A stretch of 64,000 bases of DNA from Ricinus communis (Eukaryota; Streptophyta; Magnoliopsida; Malpighiales; Euphorbiaceae). Made by a program: the position numbers and the translations under genes. Shown one piece after another: positions 47,168-59,897 of this stretch (positions within the stretch are counted from its first letter, which is position 1; every line of letters begins with the position of its first letter). Below the pieces are notes generated by a model. It had not been told where the DNA came from. It made no database searches and saw only the letters and a program-made list of their open reading frames with translations. The stretch is taken from NCBI RefSeq assembly GCF_019578655.1, contig NC_063258.1:8312802-8376801 (forward strand), written 5' to 3'.

Positions 47168-48316
47168 ATTTTGTTGCATGCAGTTTTTATAGAGTGAAAG
47201 CCCTTGTTTCATAAGAAGAAGAAACAAGAAGCTAAATATGAATAAACTAAAGTCAAATGAAGAATTAGAGAGGAGTTGATTTGGAAATAACGCTCGTATT
47301 CCAAAATTTTATGAGCCAGCTTAACAAAAATAAGGGTAAATTCACGTGGGGCTACCTAAAAACACTACAACCGAAATCACTTCATTATATGCATTTCAAA
47401 CATTAAAGAGCTCAAATTCTAGCTTGTATTATGCTGGGACTAATCGAAAACAACGTGATTTTTCTTTTATTCGCATGAATTTACACCTTGTTCTGCTTGA
47501 TCATCAAGCTAAGTCCCAATACCATCAGTTAAGCTGTCAATTGCGTCCCCATGATTCTTTACGCCAAACCTTGCATCATCAAGAGTCCTCGTGCCTAAAG
47601 GAACAATGAAGGATAGAGATGCAATGATACAAATCCTAAATCAAAATATTTGGATGTGCCTTGATTCTTGTCATTCTCTCTTTCCTCCAAAAGATTCATC
47701 CGTGATGATTCGGAGAATGATATCAATACATGATCAACTAATTTTCTTTCTTTACATTCATCAAAGCATTGGATTGATGCCTATGATTGTCGTTTCCATG
47801 CGCTTTCACTCAATACTCGTGTTTATGCTCCCAAATTAAACCAAACCATCATTCTCGATAGAGATTAGAAAGAGAGAGATAATAGAAACAAACAAAATGA
47901 GATTCATATCTAGTAAGGAAAAATATCACAAGTTCTTTGTTCTCTTCTATATGGCTAGGCGTAAGGATCAAATCGAATTGATTTAAACACAAGGGTAGAT
48001 AAAGAATTTAAAACAAATGAAGGACATGATAGGTAACTCTATGCCTGGTAGCGTGAGTGTTGATAAGTCCATAAAGTTTTTAAAAGAATCCATAACTTAA
48101 TTTTTCACAAGGTAGAAAACTAAAACAATATGCTATTTACTGTCAACTATTCGGTTGGATGTAGTTTTTATAATGCAAAAGCCCGAATTCCATATGAAGA
48201 AGAAACTAAAATCTAAATATAAATAAATAAAGATGAATAAACTAAAGTCAAATCAACAATCAGAGAGGAGTTGACTGGTCAACAGCTCTCACAGTCTCAA
48301 ATTTTATAAGCCAGTT
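47168..48316 (-). repeat. 1-kb satellite block, minus orientation
   Basis: Slightly more than one monomer, with TATA-region landmarks near 47180 and 48157 (about 977 bp apart). It ends at TTATAAGCCAGTT, where an LTR begins. Confidence 0.88.
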
Positions 48317-49091
48317 TGATACGAGCCAAACTAGCACGATGACTCCTACTCTAACAAGGAGTCTTGATGATGCAAATTCTACTAGCTCAAACCATTCTAA
48401 TCCTATAAGGATTCTTGACTCAATTATGAATCCTAATCCTGCAAGGAGTCCTAATGATATTAGGAGTACAAGCAATGAAAGGAATCCTAATTCAACTAGG
48501 AGTCCTAGTTCGATTCAAATTGCAAGTCAATGAGCTTATCCAAGACATTTAGGCTAAGGACACATCAAGGCTTGAAGAATTGGATTTAAGTTCAAGGCTA
48601 ATTAATCTAATTTAGTATATTGGGCTTGAATGAATTTAATTGGGCTTAAAAAGACCAAATAAGCTGAATTGGAGCATATAAAGACTTTGGGTCTAACTTG
48701 GCTTATGTTATGACGCCCATCTACATGACTTATGTAAATTAGGATTTTATGGCGTATTTTAGGCGGCCACACATGTATTACTGTTTTCATTTTACCATAT
48801 TATTGCTTCTAGATAACTTTTTTATATGTCATTTTCTTCCTTTTGAGTTTCTTTAATCTTTGATTCCTCATTTCTTGATCCGAACACAACCTTGATACTT
48901 TCTTGAATTTTAACATTTGCTTCAACTAAGTATTTTAATCTTTGATTCTTGTGTACTATAAAGAGAGCGATAAAATTTGTACTGATTCTTGATTCACACA
49001 AGAATATTCAAAAACAAGCTTTAGTGGTGTGAAGTTTAATCTTGTGAGAACATAATTATTAGTGTGAAGCACGAGTGAACATCCCTATTAT
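48317..49091 (+). repeat. 5' LTR with degenerate hexapeptide-repeat tail
   Basis: It begins TGATACGAGCC. The first 216 bp encode a diverged version of the N/S-P-x-x-x-R repeat (MTPTLTR, NPNPAR, SPNDIR, NPNSTR) ending in a TGA near 48532. The non-coding part (48660-48790) matches 31400-31530 in reverse. The right boundary is inferred from the primer-site remnant TTTGAGAGC (49092-49100), which looks like TTTGGTATCAGAGC with GTATC deleted. Confidence 0.72.
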
Positions 49092-49173
49092 TTGAGAGCA
49101 AACTCGTGAGGGGGTATGTGAGGACTTTAATTTTTTTTTTGTTCTATTGTTTTTTTAACCTTTTATTGTAGCC

Positions 49174-50400
49174 ATGTCAAGCGGTTCAAAACTGGTAGTA
49201 ATGGTGGGAATGATAATGAGGCTAGGATACAACAACCTAGTATTCCTTTGCCACAAATGCATAAGAATGAGAGATTACAATGAAACATAACTACTTTGAA
49301 TGAGAGGTTAGAAAGATTTGAATTAGATACAAGGGAGATGACTAGAACTATAGAGGCTAACCAAAGAACCCTTAGAGATCAAATGGCCGCACTTGGAGGG
49401 AATAATGGTAAGAGGTATAATGTTAGAGTGAATTTAGGGCAAGGTGATCGTAGACAATAACTTATTGGAAATGATAGATATTATGATCAACTTTATAAGG
49501 ATCATGATAACCTTGCATTCGTAGGAGCTGGTAGAGAAGGATTTATTGTAAATTATGGTGTAGGTATAGGAGCTAGGCGAAACCCTAACTTGGGTAGAGG
49601 TGGTGGCAATTATGGTGGTAATGGCTATGGTAATGATGATATTGACCGAAACCTGGGTAGTATCAAACTTGGGATACCCAACTTTATAGGTAAATCTAAA
49701 CTTGAAACCTATCTAGAGTGAGAAAAAGGGGTTGATTACATCTTTGATTGTCATAATTTTTTGGATGAGAAGCATATAAGATTGGCGGTTAGTCATTTTA
49801 GTGACTATGCTATTATATGGTATGAGCAGATGGTATTGAATAGGAGAAGAAACATGGAAGAGCCAATTAATAGCTGGGTGGCTCTTAAGATATTACGAAG
49901 AAGAGATTTGTACCTTTGCATCATAAAGGGTGTTGCATCGAAGACTTCAATACTTAAGGCAAGGTACAAAGAATGTTGAAGATTACTTTAAGGAAATGGA
50001 GATGTTGATGACTAGGCTAGGCTCACTGGAGGATAGACAAGCCATAATAAGACATTTCCTTAGGGGTTTAAACAAAGAATTTGTTGATAGGATTGAGTTG
50101 CAACATTATATGGAGATTGATGAGATGGTGCACATTACCATTTAAGTGGAAAAACAACTCAAATCGAAATGGCCAACAAAGAATGACTTTAAGGGTAGTT
50201 ATAGTTCCAAACCAAATTGGAATAGCTCTTGGAAAGGAGGTAAATAAGATGATAACAAATGTTTTTTCCAAGATAACAAAGCAGAAGGGAATTCAGACAC
50301 CAAAGTACAAACTAAACCCGAATGGAACAAAAGCAGAAATAGAGACATTAAGTGCTTCAAGTGCTTGGGAAATGACACATTGCTTCCCAATGTACAAATA
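49174..50400 (+). pseudogene. gag: gag with Gly-rich linker and broken zinc knuckle
   Basis: The frame is broken several times. Visible parts are RLERFELDTREMTRTIEANQ (49300-49360, possibly coiled coil), a GRGGGNYGGNGYGNDD linker (about 49595-49645), SIKLGIPNFIGK, a stop near 49720, VDYIFDCHNF, FSDYAIIWYEQMVLNRRRN (49761-49860), a frameshift near 49900, LHRRLQYLRQGTKNVEDYFKEMEM and ELQHYMEIDEMVHITI (49930-50145). The zinc knuckle begins CFKCLG (about 50350) but is then out of frame. Confidence 0.88.
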
Positions 50401-50519
50401 GGCTAACTATGGTGGTTAGATAGTATGGAAAGATTGAATTCGAAAGTAAGGATAGTGACAATGAAGAGGACAATATTCTATAATTAGAAGATTATAGTGA
50501 TGATGGTATTGAAGAGCCA

Positions 50520-51795
50520 ATGGAGGGTGATCTTTTGGTTGTTAGGCGTACACTCAGTGCACAAATGAAGGATGATGATGATATGCAGCAACAAAGGGAT
50601 AATATTTTCCATACTAGGTGCCATGTAGAAGGTAGGACTTGTATCGTTATCATTGATAGTGGAAGTTGTACTAATGTTGCTAGTGTTATAATGGTTGAAA
50701 ACTAGAATTGAACTTGATACCTCATCTTAGACCATTTAAATTGCTATGGCTTAACAATGGTGGAGAGATTAAAGTGAATAAGTAGGTTATTGTGCCCTTC
50801 ACAATAGATAGATACACAGAAGAGGTGCTATGTGATGTTGTGCCAATGCATGCATGCCATATCTTGTTAGGTAGACCATGGCAATTTGATAAAATAGCTT
50901 ACCACGATGGCTTTCTTAATAGGTATAGTTTTGTAAAGAAAGGGAGAAAAGTTACATTGACACCTCTTTCTCCTAAGGAAGTATATGATGATGAAATTAA
51001 ATTAGAGAAAAAAAGGGTTGACACTGAAAATGCCAAGCATGTTATTAAACCACCCAAGAATGGTAAAGATAGTGGTAATCAAGCAAGTGAGCAACCTAAA
51101 CTGAAAAAAGGTAGTTTATCGGCTAGGGAAGGTGAGATTAGGCACACATTGCATACTTATAGGATAGTGTTTTTTGTTACTTAAATAGATGTATATTTGA
51201 ACACTGCTGACCTTGATCTTTCCTTGTTGAGTATGTTTTCTAACCTTTTATAGGAGTTTGATGATGTTTTTCCTAAAGAAATGCTAATCAATTTACCACC
51301 AGAAAGGGGTATAGAACATCAAATCGACTTTGTGCCAGGGGTTGCCCTATCAAATAGACCACCATATCGAAGCAATCTCGAGGAAACAAAGGAGCTTCAA
51401 CGGTAAGTGGATGAGCTAATGGCAAAAGGGTATGTGCGTGAGAGCTTCAGTCCTTGTACGGTTCTAGTAATTTTGGTTTTAAAGAAGGATGGAACATGGA
51501 GAATATGTGTAGATTGTCGTGCAATTAAAAAATAATGGTAAAGTATCATCATCCTATCCTAGGTTAGATGATATGCTTGATAAGCTACATGGTGCATGTC
51601 TTTTTACTAAGATAGATTTACAAAGTAGGTACTATCATATTTGCATGAAAATTGGGGATGAGTGGAAAACAGCTTTCAAATGCACCTAGTATATTCATGA
51701 GATTAATGGACCATGTATTGCGTGAATTTTTTAGTAAATTTGCAATTATGTATTTTGATGCCATCTTAATTTATTCTACGAATTTTGATGATCAT
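50520..51795 (+). pseudogene. pol: Protease and partial RT, broken
   Basis: The protease has IIDSGSCTNVAS with an intact Asp-Ser-Gly (50520-50705), a stop and a shift, then CDVVPMHACHILLGRPWQFDK and NRYSFVKKGRKVTL (50792-51184). RT begins with GIEHQIDFVPG and NRPPYRSN, and a TAA lies near 51403. It continues [28 protein letters not shown] (frameshift near 51530), [25 protein letters not shown], then a deletion of about 20 codons. The active-site motif reads YFDAILIYS, so the second Asp of YxDD is Ala. The sequence ends in satellite after NFDDHA. Confidence 0.9.
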
Positions 51796-54522
51796 GCTTG
51801 TCAATTGCATTCTCATGATTCCTAAATAATTAAGTAGGAGGAGACATAAATCCATGTGTGTAAGGGATAAATCATGTTGTTTTCAATTAATCCAAGCATA
51901 GGTAGGCCCATGCTAATTTTCCTTTATTTTTGTTAAGTTGGCTCATGAAATTTGGAATCATGAGAGTTTTTTACCAATCAACTACTTTCTGATTCTTGAT
52001 TTGACTTTAGTTTATCCAAATTTCTTTATTTATTTATTCAAATTTATTTTCTAATTTCTTTATCTTATAGAATGAGGGCTTCAAAATATAAAAACTGCAT
52101 GCTACTTGAGAAAGTTAGCATATTATTTCAGTGCAATAACTTGCGAGAAATCAAGTTATCGGTTCTTTCAAGAACTTTGTGAACTTATCAACACTCGTGC
52201 TAGCGAACATAGATTTATCGCTCACGTCCTTTCATTCTTTTGTGTTCTTTATCTACCCTTATGTTTAAATGAATTTGATTTGATCCTTACGCTTTGTTGT
52301 ATAGAAGAGAATAAAGCACTTGTGATTTCTTTCCTTATTGCATCTGAAATCTTACCTATTTTCTCAGTTTTTTCATTTGTTTTATGCCTCTTTTTCTAAT
52401 CTCTATCTAATATAATGGTTTTATTTTATTTAGGGAGCATAAGTATGAGGGTTGAGTGAAAGCGCATGGAAGCGGCAATCATGGGGACCAATCTAATGCT
52501 TGGACAAATGCGAAAAAAGAAAATTAATTGATCATGTATTGATATCATTCTCCAAATGATCGTAAACAACCAATCTAATGCTTGGACAAATGCGAAAAAA
52601 GAAAATTAATTGATCATGTATTGATATCATTCTCCAAATGATCGTAAACAAATCTTCTAGAGGAAAGTGGGAACAATGAGAATCGAGGCACCCTAAATAT
52701 TTCAATGCAGGATTTGCACCATTGGAATGTCCATCATTCCTTGTTCCTCTAGGCATGATGGCTTCTGATGACACAAGGATTGGCATAAAGAATCATGGGA
52801 GCTCAATTGACAAGCTTCATCGATGGCATTGTACTTAGCTTGATGATCATGTAGGACGAGATATAAGTCCATGCTTGTAAGGGAAAAACCATGAAATCCA
52901 AGCGTAATACAAGCAGCAATACAAGCATTTTAATGTTAGGGCCACATATAATGAAAAAATTTGGGTCGGAGTATTATTGGGTAGGCCTAGATGAATTTTC
53001 CTTTATATGTGTTAAGCTGGCTCATAAAATTTGGGACTACAAGAGTTATTGACCAGTTAACTACTCTGTCGTACTACACGAATCGCATGCAACCAAATAC
53101 TTAAGGGCAGTAAACATATTATTTGAGTTCTCTACCTTGCAGAAAGTCAAGATATGGGTTTCTTTTTCAAGAACTTTGCGAACTTATCAAGACTCTTTCT
53201 AGCGAACATAGACTTATCGCTTACGTCCTTCCTTTGTTTTGTTTTCTTGATCGACCCTTGTGTTTAAGTCAATTCGATTTGATCCTTTTGCTTAGCCGTA
53301 TGGAAGAAAGTAAAGAACTTGTGATTTCTTTCCTTATCAGATATGAAATCCCACCTATGTTCTCATTTTGTTCGTCTTTTGTTCCACTCTATTTAATCTT
53401 TGTCTAATTTGATGGTTTGGTTTTATTTGGCAAGCATAAATACAATTGATAAGCTTGACCGATGGTATTATGGCGTGACTTGATGACCTAGCAGGACGAG
53501 ATGCAAATCCACGCGCGTAAGAGAGAAATCATGTTGCTTTCGATTAATCCAATTGGGAATGCGTCTGTTTTGATGTTTTGATGTCTAATATGCCCATATA
53601 GATTCTCCTTTTCTTTTGTTAATCTAGCTCATAAAATTTGGGACTAATGAGGGTTGTTGACTAGTCAACTCGTCTTTCTCTAGTATGATAGTTTGCTTTT
53701 ATCTAGGGAGCATAAATACGAATGTTGAGAGAAAGCTCATGGAAGCGGCAATCATAGGCACTGATTCAGTACTTGGACTAATATGAAGAAAGAAGATTAG
53801 TTGATCAAGTATTAATATCATTCTTCGAATGATTGTAAATAAAACTTTTGGAGGAAAAAGGGAATGATGAGAATTGAGGCTTGTTCCTTTTACCTCTAGA
53901 CATGAGGACTCTTCATGACGCAAGGATTGGCGTAAGGAATCATATAATGCAATTAACAAGCTTGACTGATAACATTGGAGCTTAGCTTGATGATCAAGCA
54001 ATATGAGACATAAATCCATGTGTGATTGTGAGAAATCATATGGGTTTCAATTAATCCAAGTGTAATACTAGTGGGAATGCATGCACTTTGATTTTTGGGA
54101 TGCATATAAAGAAGTAATTTGGGTCGGGTTATTATTAGGTAGGCTCTTGCAGCTTTCCCCTTGCTTTCATTAAGCTGGCTTAAAAAGTTTGGGACAACGA
54201 GAGTTGGTAACTAGTCAACTCCCCTCCGGTTCTTGATTTGACTTTAGTTTATTCATCCTTCTTTATTTATTTATTCATATTTAGCTTATTATTTCTTCTT
54301 CTTATGGAATTAGGGCTTTCACACTATGAAAACTACATGCAACTGAATCCTTGAGGCTAGTGAACATATTATTTTAGTTTTCTACCTTGCAAAAAATCAA
54401 GTGATGTGTTCTTGCAAGAACTTTGTGGACTTATAAAGACCCGCACTAGCGAACCTAGATTTGGAATCGAGGCACGCCCCAATATTCCAATTGAATATTT
54501 GGACCATTGGAATCTCCATCAT
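51796..54522 (+). repeat. 1-kb satellite array, plus orientation
   Basis: Two to three monomers, with TATA-region landmarks near 52084, 53074 and 54319. One monomer contains the 82-bp tandem duplication at 52487-52651. The end at CTCCATCAT is the insertion point of the next solo LTR. Frames at 52106-52399 and 53123-53407 are equivalent positions of the same monomer frame. Confidence 0.88.
52487..52651. repeat. Perfect 82-bp tandem duplication in a monomer
   Basis: The segment starting ACCAATCTAATGCTTGGAC at 52487 is repeated from 52569/52570 with no difference I can see. The period is 82 bp. Other monomers have one copy. Confidence 0.93.
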
Positions 54523-57500
54523 TGATAAGAACCCATCTAGCATAAGAAATCCTACTCCAACAAGGAATCCTAATGATGCAAATCCTACTAGCTGAAAGAA
54601 TCCTATACTGATAAGGAGTCCTACTCTAACTAGGAGTTCTACTCCAACAAGGAGTCCTAATGATATTGGGAGTCTAAATGACATCAATAATCTAAGTGTC
54701 ATTGGAAATCCTAATCCAACTAGGATTCAAGATCCACTTCATATCCATGGAGACCCAATTACAAGGTCCAAGGCTAAGAAGATAAAAGAAGCTCTCAATG
54801 GGGTTATTCAAGACAGTTGGGCTAAGGACACATCAAGAATTGAAGACTTGGATTCAAATTCAAGGCTTACTAATCTAATTCAGTTTATTAGGCTTGAATA
54901 AATCTAATATGGGCTTAATGAACATAAAGGAGCACATAGGAGTTTAGGCCTCATTAGCTTCACCAAAGATGGCCATTCGTGTGACTTAAAGAAACTAAGG
55001 ATTCTTAATCGTAATGGGCAGCTACATAGTATTTTAGGAGTATTCAGACTTTGTTTTTAGTTATCTTTTTTAGTTAGGATGTTTATCTCTATCCTATTTG
55101 AGTTGTAATTCCTTAATAGCTTAGAACTAGGGTTTTCTAAAGGCTATTAAAGCCTAGTACGAATTTTCAAGTTCATTGATTGATTAATGATTAATATATT
55201 TTGTAAGTTTATACTCTATTCTTAGTTCTTGTTTAGAGCTAATTCAAACTTTCAAGCAATTTGCTGTTTGTGGCATTCAAATCCGATTATCAATTTAGAA
55301 TCCATACTAAATTATGGCATCTTCTACCTTTATTACCTTAGGTTTGATAGGTTAATATACTTGAAGGGTCTAAGGTTTCTATTGATCTGGTTCTAGATAG
55401 ATCTTAGGGAATGAAATCAAATTTGCAAATGGGTTTAATCCTTTGATATAGGTTAGGTTTTGTGTTCTTGTTTGAATGCAAATCTTACTTATCAAGGAGT
55501 TGATCTATCCTTGTGGTTTTGAAACGCCTGCATTTTCTCATCATCCATGTTATGTGCATTTACATTTAATCATTGGGCATATGATGGTATATCAATAATA
55601 TTTTTATTTTATGAGAACAGATATATATTAATTATAAGTAGAGAATAAGAAGCATGATATTAGATTATTAATTTAGATAAGTTGATTAAGTACTTGGGTT
55701 ATGTGTATTAAGCCTTAAGACTTAATTGAACCAATAGTTGAAGGTTGGGTAAATAGATTGGACTTAAAAGATACTATTAAAAGTTAGTACCTATATGGTT
55801 AGTAAGAATTAATTTAGGATGATAAAACTAGTTTAAGTAGGTGGTGGCATTGAGAGATGAATCTTGGAAATTGGAACCATGAGCAAGCTCATTTTACCTC
55901 TTCATTTCTCTAAAATTCGTACATGGCCAAAAACAAAAAATTTGGAATAAGAGAGAGGAGTGGAATACCTAGAAAAACTTAAGATTAAGATAGGATTTTA
56001 CCAACTATTGAAGGAGCCAAGCTAAAGGATTTAAGCATATTAGCAACCCAAAAGCTGAAATTGGTGAGTTGTTACTTGAGTGTTATTAATTTGTCATTAG
56101 GGTTCTTGATTACAAATTGGAAAAACTTCAATTGATGCTCTCATTGATTAATTAAAAGTCTGATTATCATGAATTAGTAGAGTATTGAATGATTGCATAG
56201 AGATTAAGCTTGATTTAAGTTTAAGTATGTCAAGATAGAAAACTGTCAAAATTCTAGCAACCTTGATGTTCTGTATTTTAGGCATAACATGGGTTATATA
56301 AGTCCAAATTAAGCTTAATTGGTGTCTATGGAAATTTTGAAGAGTCTTTATAACTTTGTAGTTTTGTGATTTTGCTATTTTTGCCGTTTTGGTTGCTTAA
56401 ATTGAGCAAACAAATTTCTACTTAGGTACAACTAGCTGTATGACCCTTGCTCAGTAATTTGAAGATAATTAAATCTATAGAAGTCGGAATTGAGTAATTC
56501 TTCTTGGAGATGAAATTAGATGCATAAACGGATATGTCTATTTAATACGAGATTTTTGTATTAAGCCAATTTTGCCCAGCAATAAATATACCTTGGTACT
56601 AAATTCTGTCTAGAAAACAGAGATGTTGGAGATTAGTTTTATGCAATTTATTTGATGTTAATTTGAGTTAAATTGGTATTTAACTAGATGGAAACTATTT
56701 TTATGATATTAAAACAATAATTGAGAGTCTTAGAGGAAGAGTTAGACCTATGAATTAGAGAGGGGATGATCTTGTAATGCATTAGAACTAGCATTTACAT
56801 GAATATTTGGAATATGCATGAAATGTGAATTGAAGAATGTGTTGACAGGTACTCAAAGGCCTGGAAAGGAAGTTGTAGAGAAAGGAGGTTCTTATATGCT
56901 GAAGGAATAAGTGTATTTTGAGTAAGTAAATAGTTACTATTTGCTATGTTCATATATTTAATCAAATGTTCTGCGAATGGTTGTGTTTGCTTAATATTGT
57001 GTTATGTTTGAATGATTGAGATGGAAATGATTGGTGTTGAGTGGAACAATTGTTATTGCTTGAATATGATATAAGTGAAATAATTGAATTGTGATGTTAA
57101 GTGCATATATACATGTGAATTGTGGATTCCCCTGTGAAATATATATATATATAAAACCTTGGGAGGCTAAAGCCTAGAGAGGCTATAAAAGTGTATAAAG
57201 TGAGGATGAGGCGGAGCAGTTTACTTGTGCGATGGGTGAGGATGAGGCAGAGCAGCACATTAAAGGGGATCCACAAGCCGTGAGAACTAACCATAATTGT
57301 TGAATTGTATTTCTTCTATGATGGTTGTAATGAATTGAGTAGAATGGTATGAATTTATACCTAAACTATGAATCATGGTAAGTTATGTGATTGGGTGGAA
57401 ATTGTATGAAGTGTATGTGATATAGATTATGTTGATTATTTATTTACTGAGCTGGAGGCTCACCCCTCTCCAAAATTTTTCTTTTCAGGTTTGTAAATAG

Positions 57501-58004
57501 TAGTGCATCCGTTGGTTGTATCCGAAGTCTAGCTTTTAGCAGTTCTGTCAGGTTGGGCCAGTTTTGTGGAGTCTCCTCCTGATGCATTTTGTATGTAGTT
57601 ATGTCATATATATGGAAGTATGCCTTATAAGGCATAAGAAGATGTTTTGAATACTTGTTAAATGATGTTTAAGTATAATCATATGTTTATATGTTAATAA
57701 CCTTGTGTCTTGATTCTTAACAACCTGCATATTGACCTATCTACATGTAGTATATATTCTACGACGCTTGTATGCTTCCTGGCTAATGTCTATTGGTTAG
57801 CATGTAATGGGGGTGTGACAGGTTTACTTAGAATTTAGGTTTAAGGGACTTAGTTTCCTTAAGTTCTAATTCTTGATCATCTTTCTAAGAAATTTGTCTT
57901 CTAACGTTTCTTAGGGGTTATACAAACTGGTTCTTGGGGTTTCATGTTAATGTGTTGGTAATTCAAAAGGGCTTCTCAAGCTTATTTGTGGAGGTTCCAT
58001 ATTA
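54523..58004 (+). mobile_element. Solo LTR (repeat-tail family) in satellite, itself interrupted
   Basis: It begins TGATAAGAACCC and ends CCATATTA. The flanks are ATCAT (54518-54522) and ATCAC (58005-58009), a target duplication with one change, in the satellite CTCCATCATTCC. Without the nested insertion it is about 1.18 kb. The first 300 bp encode NPTPTR-type repeats and then HGDPITRSKAKKIKEALNGVIQDSW, with one stop near 54591. No internal retroelement sequence is present. Confidence 0.88.
55520..57820 (+). mobile_element. Tekay-like solo LTR nested in another solo LTR
   Basis: A 2301-bp segment, TGAAACGCC to GGGGGTGTGACA, is flanked by GGTTT at 55515-55519 and 57821-57825. Removal restores TATCCTTGTGGTTTACTT, which aligns with the homologous LTR near 33790. 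It is related to the LTR at 1-1640 (pyrimidine tract ending TTTTCAGG near 57480, TTGGGCCAG near 57554). The minus-strand frame 57097-57294 is incidental. Confidence 0.92.
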
Positions 58005-59515
58005 ATCACTCCATGTTTCTTTAGGCATGAGGACTCCTAGTGAAACAAGAATTAGCGTAAGGAATCATGGGAATGCAATTAATAAACTTGACCAGTGGCA
58101 TTGAGGCGTGACTTGATGATCTAGTAGGACGAGACACAAATCCACACGCATAAAATCGTGTTACTTTCGATTAATCCAAGCAGGAATGCATGCATTTTGA
58201 TGTTTGTGACACATAAAATTATGTAATTTTAGCCGAGGTATTATTAGGTATGCCCACATGAATTTTCCCTTGTTTTCGTTATTCTAGCTTAGGAAATTTG
58301 GGACTACGAGAGTTGTTGACCAGTCAACTCCTCTTTGTCTATTATGATGGTTTGGTCTTATTTTGGGAGCATAAACACCACTCTTGAGAGAAAGCGCATG
58401 GAAGGAGCAATTATAGACACCGATCCAATGCTTAGACGAATGCAAAGAAAGAAAATTAGTTGCTCGAGTATTGATATCATTCTCCAAATGATCGCAGACT
58501 AATCTTTGGGAGGAAAAAGGGAACAATGAGAATCAAGCACAAAAAAATATTTTTGATTTAGGATTTACACCATTAGGATCTCCATCATTCCTTATTCATC
58601 TAGGCACGATAACATATGATGACATAAGGATTGGGTTAAGGAATCATGGAAACATAATTAATAAGCTTGACTGGTGGCATTGGAGCTTAGCTTAACATCA
58701 AGCAAGACGAGATGTAAATCCCTGCGCATAAGGGAGAAATCATAATGTTATCAATGCATCCAAGTGTAATATAATCAGGAATGTGAGTTCTTTGATCTTT
58801 AGGAGGCATATAATTAAGTAATTTGGAGTGTTATTAGGTAGGCCCACATGAATTTTCCCTTATCTTCCTTATGTTGGTTAATAAAATTTGGGATCTCCAT
58901 CATTCCTTGTTCTTTAAGGCACGAGGACTCCTTATGACACAAGAATTGCCATAAGGACTAGTTAATAACTCTCGTAGTCCTAAATTTGATTATCAAGCAA
59001 GACAAGACATAAATCCATGCGCGTAATACAAAAGTCATATTATTTTCAATAAATCAAAGTGTAATACAAGCAAGAATGTGAGAGTTTTGATGTTTGGGAC
59101 GCATATAATGAAGTAATTTGAATCATAATCTTATTAGGTAGGCACATGCGAATTTCCCTATATTTATGTTAAGCCGGCTCATAAAATTTGGAACTACAAG
59201 AGTTGTTGACCAGTCAACTCCTTTCTCATTCTTGATTTGATTTCACTTTATTCATCTTTATTTATTTATTTATTCATATTTAGATTCTAGTTTTTTATTC
59301 TTATGGAATGAGGACTTTTGCACTATAAAAGGCACATGCAATCGAATACTTAAGGCTAATTAGGATATTATTTTAGTTTTCTACCTTGCAAGAGATTAAG
59401 TTTCGGATTCTTTTAAGAGCATTATGGACTTATCAACACTCGCGCTCGCGAGCACATACTTATTGCTCATGTTCTTCCTTTCTTTTATGTTTTGTTGATC
59501 GTGTATTGATATTAT

Positions 59516-59897
59516 TGATATGAAACCTTCATGAATAACCTTTCTTTTGAATTGCCAACCCCCAACACATTAACATGAAAACCCTAAGAACCAATTCGGT
59601 TCAATCACTAAAAAAGGTTAGAAAACATATTACTTAGAAAGATGATCAAGAATTAGAATGTAGAAAACTTGTTCCTAAATCCCAATTTCGAAACACTCCA
59701 TAAGGAGATGATCAATCTATTTGAATGTTTCTTAAGAATGCATTCTATACAAGAACACAAATACAAAGCAAAACAAGCTTTAAAGTAAAAATACTAATTA
59801 TCATTCAATTTCTAACTTCAACTTTTTAATTCATTAGATCAAAATTCGTACTAGGCTTATATAGCCCCTTAGAAAACCCTAAATCTTAAATAGGCCC
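59516..59897 (-). mobile_element. LTR fragment of the repeat-tail family, antisense
   Basis: It begins TGATATGAAACCTTC, equivalent to 30969. It shares CCCAACACATTAACATGAAAA and GAACCAATTCGGTTCAA with that fragment. It ends at CCCTAAATCTTAAAT, after which satellite resumes at AGGCCCAACTGAATTT. Confidence 0.85.

Larger units (their letters stand above)
48317..51795 (+). mobile_element. 5' half of a chromovirus-type gypsy element
   Basis: It has a 5' LTR, a decayed primer site, gag, protease and the first half of RT, then stops abruptly in satellite at about 51795. RNase H, integrase and the 3' LTR are missing. The left flank is satellite; without the right end no target duplication can be tested. 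Confidence 0.87.
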
